DNA from: Candidatus Doolittlea endobia
Lineage (GTDB): Bacteria; Pseudomonadota; Gammaproteobacteria; Enterobacterales; Enterobacteriaceae
Length of the DNA stretch: 64,000 bases
NCBI RefSeq assembly: GCF_900039485.1
Contig: NZ_LN999833.1
Location: 434,001-498,000 of the forward strand
Reading direction: 5' to 3'
The number at the start of each line of letters is the position of its first letter. Position 1 is the first letter of the stretch. Position numbers and translations under genes: made by a program. The notes beneath the pieces were generated by a model. It did not search any database and was not told the DNA's origin. It saw only the letters and a program-made list of their open reading frames with translations. Of this stretch, positions 59,103 through 64,000 are shown piece by piece.

Positions 59103-61382
59103 ATGAACCAGAGTCTGTTCGTTACAAAGCGCAATGGACGTAAAGAAATCATGAACCTTAATAAGGTCCACCAGGTTATCGACTGGGCGGCTGAGGGTTT
59201 GAAAAACGTTTCCGTTGAACAAGTAGAATCACGTTCCCATATTCAATTCTACGATGGCATCAAAACCGCCGATATTCATGAAACTATCATCAAAGCCGCA
59301 GCGGATTTAATTTCACGTGAAGCGCCAGACTACCAATATCTCGCCGCTCGGCTAGCCGTATTTCGTTTGCGTAAAAAAGCCTATGGACAGTTTGAGCCGC
59401 CAAAACTCTACGATCATGTGTCGCGGCTGGTTGCCATGGGCAAATATAATAAACATTTGTTGACAGACTACAGCGTTGAAGAATTCGAACAAATGGACGA
59501 ATTTATCGATCATCAGCGCGATATGAATTTTTCTTACGCTGCCGTCAAACAGCTAGAAGGAAAATATCTGGCCCAAAATAGGGTGACCGGAGAAATCTAT
59601 GAAAGTGCTCAATTTTTATATATGCTGATCTCGGCCTGCTTATTCTCCAGTTATCCGCGTACGACCTGTCTAGATTACATCAAACGATTTTATAATGCCG
59701 TTTCGACATTTAAAATATCCCTGCCTACGCCTATTATGTCTGGCGTACGCACTCCAACTCGTCAGTTCAGTTCCTGCGTGTTGATCGAATGTGGCGACAG
59801 CCTCGCTTCTATTAATGCCACTTCTAGCGCGATTGTGAAATATGTGTCCCAACGCGCCGGAATAGGCATCAATGCTGGCCGCATTCGTGCACTAGGCAGT
59901 CCGATTCGTAATGGCGAGGCTTTTCATACCGGCTGCATTCCGTTCTATAAACATTTCCAGACCGCAGTCAAGTCTTGTTCTCAAGGTGGCGTACGCGGCG
60001 GTGCAGCCACGTTGTTCTACCCTATGTGGCATCTGGAAGTCGAAAGCCTGCTAGTGTTGAAAAACAACCGTGGCGTAGAAGCTAACCGGGTACGACATAT
60101 GGATTATGGCGTGCAGATTAATAAACTGATGTATCAGCGTCTGGTCAATGGCAAGGAGATAACCCTGTTCAGCCCTTCCGACGTGCCAGGGCTGTATGAC
60201 GCCTTCTTTGCCGATCAAGACGAATTCGATCGGCTATATACCCTGTATGAGCAGGACAGCAGCATCCGCCAACGTCGCATCAAGGCGGTTGAGATCTTCT
60301 CACTAATGATGCAAGAGCGCACTTCCACCGGTCGCATCTATGTACAAAACGTCGATCATTGCAATACCCACAGCCCATTCGATGTTGCAGTAGCGCCGAT
60401 TCGGCAGTCTAACCTATGCTTGGAAATCGCCTTGCCGACCAAGCCATTAGAAGACATCAACGACGATAGCGGCGAAATTGCCCTATGTACCCTGTCGGCT
60501 TTTAATCTTGGAATTATTGATAAGCTTGACGACCTGGACGAACTGGCTACGCTTGTAGTACGCGCTCTTGATGCATTACTCGACTATCAAGATTACCCAA
60601 TCCCAGCCGCTAAACGCGGCGCTATCGGCCGCCGTACGCTCGGAGTTGGCGTAATCAACTTCGCGTACTATCTGGCCAAACATGGTGTACGCTACTCTGA
60701 CGGCAGCGCCAACAATCTGACGCATCGCACGTTTGAAGCTATGCAATATTATCTGTTGAAGGCGTCGAATAATTTGGCCCGTGAGCGCGGTGCCTGCCTG
60801 TGGTTTAATGAGACCACTTATGCAAAAGGCATTTTGCCTGTCGATACCTACAAAAAAGCTCTCGACAGCATCGTTAGTGAACCCTTGCATTACAATTGGG
60901 AAGAGCTGCGTGTAGATATCAAGCAATATGGTTTGCGTAACTCTACTCTGTCGGCTCTAATGCCTTCAGAAACGTCTTCGCAGATTTCTAATGCCACCAA
61001 CGGCATTGAACCGCCACGCGGTCTAGTAAGTATCAAAGCATCTAAAGATGGTATCTTACGCCAAGTGGTGCCGGATTCTATCCCGTTACAGAAAGCCTAT
61101 GAGCTGCTGTGGGAAATGCCTAGCAACGACGGCTATCTGCATTTAGTGGGTGTAATGCAGAAGTTCGTCGATCAAGCTATTTCCGCCAACACAAATTACG
61201 ACCCCTCCTGTTTCCCTGCCGGTAAAGTCCCAATGAAACAATTGTTAAAAGATTTACTTACCGCGTACAAATTCGGGGTAAAAACCTTGTATTACCAGAA
61301 CACTCGCGACGGCGCAGAAGACGCGCAGGAAGACCTACAGTTGCAGCAAGACGATTGCGAAAGCGGCGCCTGCAAGATTTGA
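59103..61382 (+). CDS. nrdA: Class Ia ribonucleotide reductase, alpha subunit
   Basis: Reduces ribonucleoside diphosphates to deoxyribonucleotides in aerobic cells. Start at 59103 gives MNQSLFVTKRNGRKE, as in E. coli, and 759 residues (E. coli 761); an in-frame GTG 42 bp upstream is not credible. Redox cysteines stand in FSSCVLIECGDS (about 225) and ALCTLSAFN (about 462), the thiyl-radical cysteine in SNLCLEIALP (about 439), the radical-path tyrosines in TLYYQNTRDG, and the C-terminal pair in CESGACKI. nrdB follows after 48 bp. Confidence 0.97.
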   Translation: MNQSLFVTKRNGRKEIMNLNKVHQVIDWAAEGLKNVSVEQVESRSHIQFYDGIKTADIHETIIKAAADLISREAPDYQYLAARLAVFRLRKKAYGQFEPPKLYDHVSRLVAMGKYNKHLLTDYSVEEFEQMDEFIDHQRDMNFSYAAVKQLEGKYLAQNRVTGEIYESAQFLYMLISACLFSSYPRTTCLDYIKRFYNAVSTFKISLPTPIMSGVRTPTRQFSSCVLIECGDSLASINATSSAIVKYVSQRAGIGINAGRIRALGSPIRNGEAFHTGCIPFYKHFQTAVKSCSQGGVRGGAATLFYPMWHLEVESLLVLKNNRGVEANRVRHMDYGVQINKLMYQRLVNGKEITLFSPSDVPGLYDAFFADQDEFDRLYTLYEQDSSIRQRRIKAVEIFSLMMQERTSTGRIYVQNVDHCNTHSPFDVAVAPIRQSNLCLEIALPTKPLEDINDDSGEIALCTLSAFNLGIIDKLDDLDELATLVVRALDALLDYQDYPIPAAKRGAIGRRTLGVGVINFAYYLAKHGVRYSDGSANNLTHRTFEAMQYYLLKASNNLARERGACLWFNETTYAKGILPVDTYKKALDSIVSEPLHYNWEELRVDIKQYGLRNSTLSALMPSETSSQISNATNGIEPPRGLVSIKASKDGILRQVVPDSIPLQKAYELLWEMPSNDGYLHLVGVMQKFVDQAISANTNYDPSCFPAGKVPMKQLLKDLLTAYKFGVKTLYYQNTRDGAEDAQEDLQLQQDDCESGACKI

Positions 61383-61430
61383 ATATGGACGCGGTGGTAA
61401 CGATGCCGTCCGCGTGTAACGGGAGCTACC

Positions 61431-62561
61431 ATGGCCTATACTACCTTTTCACAAGTTAAAAATAATCAACTTCTGGAGCCAATGTTTTTTGGCCAGTCGG
61501 TTAACATTGCGCGTTTTGATCAGCAAAAATACGGTATATTTGAAAAGCTGATTGAGAAACAATTATCATTTTTCTGGCGTCCGGAAGAAGTCGATGTGTC
61601 GCGTGATCTTATTGACTACCAGGCACTTCCTGAACACGAAAAACATATCTTTATCAGCAACCTTAAGTATCAAACGCTGCTAGATTCCATACAGGGCCGA
61701 AGCCCTAATGTCGCGCTATTGCCACTGATCTCGATACCGGAACTAGAAACCTGGGTGGAAACTTGGGCATTTTCCGAAACCATACATTCGCGTTCCTACA
61801 CTCATATCATCCGTAATATTGTCAATAATCCGTCACTGGTGTTCAACGATATCGTTACTAATGAAGAAATCTTGAAACGCGCTACGGATATCTCCAGCTA
61901 TTACGACGAACTTATCGAGTTGACTAGCTATTACCATTTGGTTGGCGAAGGTACTCACCAGGTCAACGGTAAAACGGTGATAGTGAACTTGCACGAGCTA
62001 AAGAAAAAACTTTATCTTTGCCTAATGAGCGTCAATGCGTTGGAGGCAATCCGCTTCTACGTCAGCTTTGCTTGTTCTTTTGCCTTCGCTGAGCGCGAGC
62101 TGATGGAAGGTAACGCTAAAATTATCCGCTTTATTGCCCGCGATGAAGCTCTGCATCTAACCGGCACTCAGAGTATGTTGAATTTGATGCATTCTGGCGA
62201 TGATGATCCAGAAATGGCTGAGATCGCCCAAGAATGTCAGCAGGAAAGCCATAATTTGTTTATGCGGGCGGCGCAGCAGGAGAAAGAATGGGCCAACTAT
62301 TTATTCCGCGATGGCTCTATGCTCGGCTTGAACAAAGATCTCTTGTGTCAATATGTGGAATATATCACTAATATCCGTATGAAGGCGGTAGGCTTGGATT
62401 TACCTTTCTCAACCTTTTCAAATTCTATTCCGTGGATTAACTCATGGCTGGTATCGGATAATGTACAAGTAGCGCCGCAAGAAGTGGAGGTCAGTTCCTA
62501 TTTAGTAGGTCAGATTGACGCTGAAGTTAATAGCGACGACCTGATCGACTTCCAATTGTAA
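61431..62561 (+). CDS. nrdB: Class Ia ribonucleotide reductase, beta subunit
   Basis: Holds the diiron-tyrosyl radical cofactor. 376 residues, as in E. coli, from [17 protein letters not shown]. The radical tyrosine is in [14 protein letters not shown]; iron ligands stand in WAFSETIH and in [12 protein letters not shown]. The C terminus that docks on NrdA is [20 protein letters not shown] then IDFQL. GGGAGC precedes the ATG. In E. coli the ferredoxin gene yfaE, which maintains the cofactor, follows; here the 187-bp gap to kdsA holds no trace of it. Confidence 0.97.
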   Translation: MAYTTFSQVKNNQLLEPMFFGQSVNIARFDQQKYGIFEKLIEKQLSFFWRPEEVDVSRDLIDYQALPEHEKHIFISNLKYQTLLDSIQGRSPNVALLPLISIPELETWVETWAFSETIHSRSYTHIIRNIVNNPSLVFNDIVTNEEILKRATDISSYYDELIELTSYYHLVGEGTHQVNGKTVIVNLHELKKKLYLCLMSVNALEAIRFYVSFACSFAFAERELMEGNAKIIRFIARDEALHLTGTQSMLNLMHSGDDDPEMAEIAQECQQESHNLFMRAAQQEKEWANYLFRDGSMLGLNKDLLCQYVEYITNIRMKAVGLDLPFSTFSNSIPWINSWLVSDNVQVAPQEVEVSSYLVGQIDAEVNSDDLIDFQL

Positions 62562-62745
62562 TATGCAATAACTTTTTGTAGTGCTTATCACCTGCTCTTG
62601 CTGACGGGTAAAATGAAAGACTACTAGGAGCTGCTAGCCTTTGTTGGCGGCGAAAAATCTAACTTCTGTTGCCTGTCGATTGATTTACATTAATCAATGA
62701 CAAATGTTTGTCGACAGTTTCCGGATAATTTTAATTAAAAGGTGA

Positions 62746-63603
<858 letters not shown>

Positions 63604-64000
63604 CGTCATCTCAGTATATTGTGCCGTACAATCTCTTAATGGTCTTTTGCTTTCTCCCGTATCGGTAACTAGTATTTAAACAAGGTCACGCGCTATAGGC
63701 GTTAATACATAGTATCACTGGTTCTGTTTCGGGTGCAGGCGGCGCTAGAAAGCGTGCCAGTGCTGTAGTAAAGTGATGCGAAATGATACCTGTAATTGTC
63801 CGATTATTGACATGCGCCATCTGTGTCAATAGCCAATAATACGGTGGCTTGGTTACATGAATCACGCGAGTGATGCGGTCTATAATTGGGAACTACACCT
63901 GAAAGACAGATATTGAGTATGTCGAACCTCAATTATGTAAGCAGGTTCTGTAGATTAACAGCGTGCACAATGTTTGTACATTCACGCATCAGATCCGGGA
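63604..64000. other. Right end of window, no gene seen
   Basis: About 400 bp after kdsA with no open frame of note and no recognised terminator or remnant. Confidence 0.5.

Overview
The window is a piece of a reduced, partly decayed chromosome of an enterobacterial insect endosymbiont, most likely a Sodalis-allied lineage. The 16S gene is of enterobacterial type. Every intact protein is close to its Escherichia coli counterpart in sequence, length and start. Only about two thirds of the bases code for protein or stable RNA. The gaps of 0.3-1.8 kb hold recognisable wrecks of enterobacterial genes (coaA, argI, holC, pepA, gpsA, grxC, tRNA and 5S remnants) or AT-rich sequence with nothing recognisable. 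There are no insertion sequences, phage genes, CRISPR arrays or obviously foreign genes. I do not name a species.

Layout: dnaJ (cut by the window edge) and dnaK on the minus strand; ygfZ and glyQ on plus; then the minus-strand expression block rpoC-rpoB-rplL-rplJ-rplA-rplK-nusG-secE, tuf and four tRNAs (Thr-GGT, Gly-TCC, Tyr-GTA, Thr-TGT). Pseudo-coaA and pseudo-argI follow, then valS, pseudo-holC and pseudo-pepA, the lptF-lptG pair and glyS. Next come a three-tRNA cluster (Met, Gln, Leu) with a fourth tRNA remnant, envC, pit, the cydABX operon (including the 32-codon cydX) and gapA. An incomplete rRNA operon (16S, tRNA-Ile, then only scars of 5S and tRNA-Asp before tRNA-Trp) precedes groES-groEL and efp. 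The right end holds pseudo-gpsA, secB, pseudo-grxC, yibN, gyrA, nrdA-nrdB and kdsA.

The retained genes serve transcription, translation, chaperoning, DNA replication supply, respiration on cytochrome bd, glycolysis, phosphate uptake and outer-membrane building (LPS transport, KDO synthesis, septal murein hydrolysis). The lost genes are metabolic steps (ornithine carbamoyltransferase, pantothenate kinase, glycerol-3-phosphate dehydrogenase), a replication clamp-loader accessory, an aminopeptidase and a glutaredoxin. This points to reliance on the host or a co-symbiont. Enterobacterial synteny survives within short blocks, but the blocks are shuffled: glyQ and glyS lie 24.7 kb apart on opposite strands, which one inversion would explain.

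Several control elements survive: sigma-32-type promoters before groES and, weaker, dnaK; the attenuator between rplL and rpoB; rRNA boxA and the RNase III stem; a near-ideal CRP-type palindrome before gapA; and nrdA upstream elements. Unexplained structures are a perfect 20-bp inverted repeat at 4041-4102, an intrinsic terminator with no gene in front of it at 55298-55343, and a short well-primed open frame before gapA. I found no convincing undescribed gene system.
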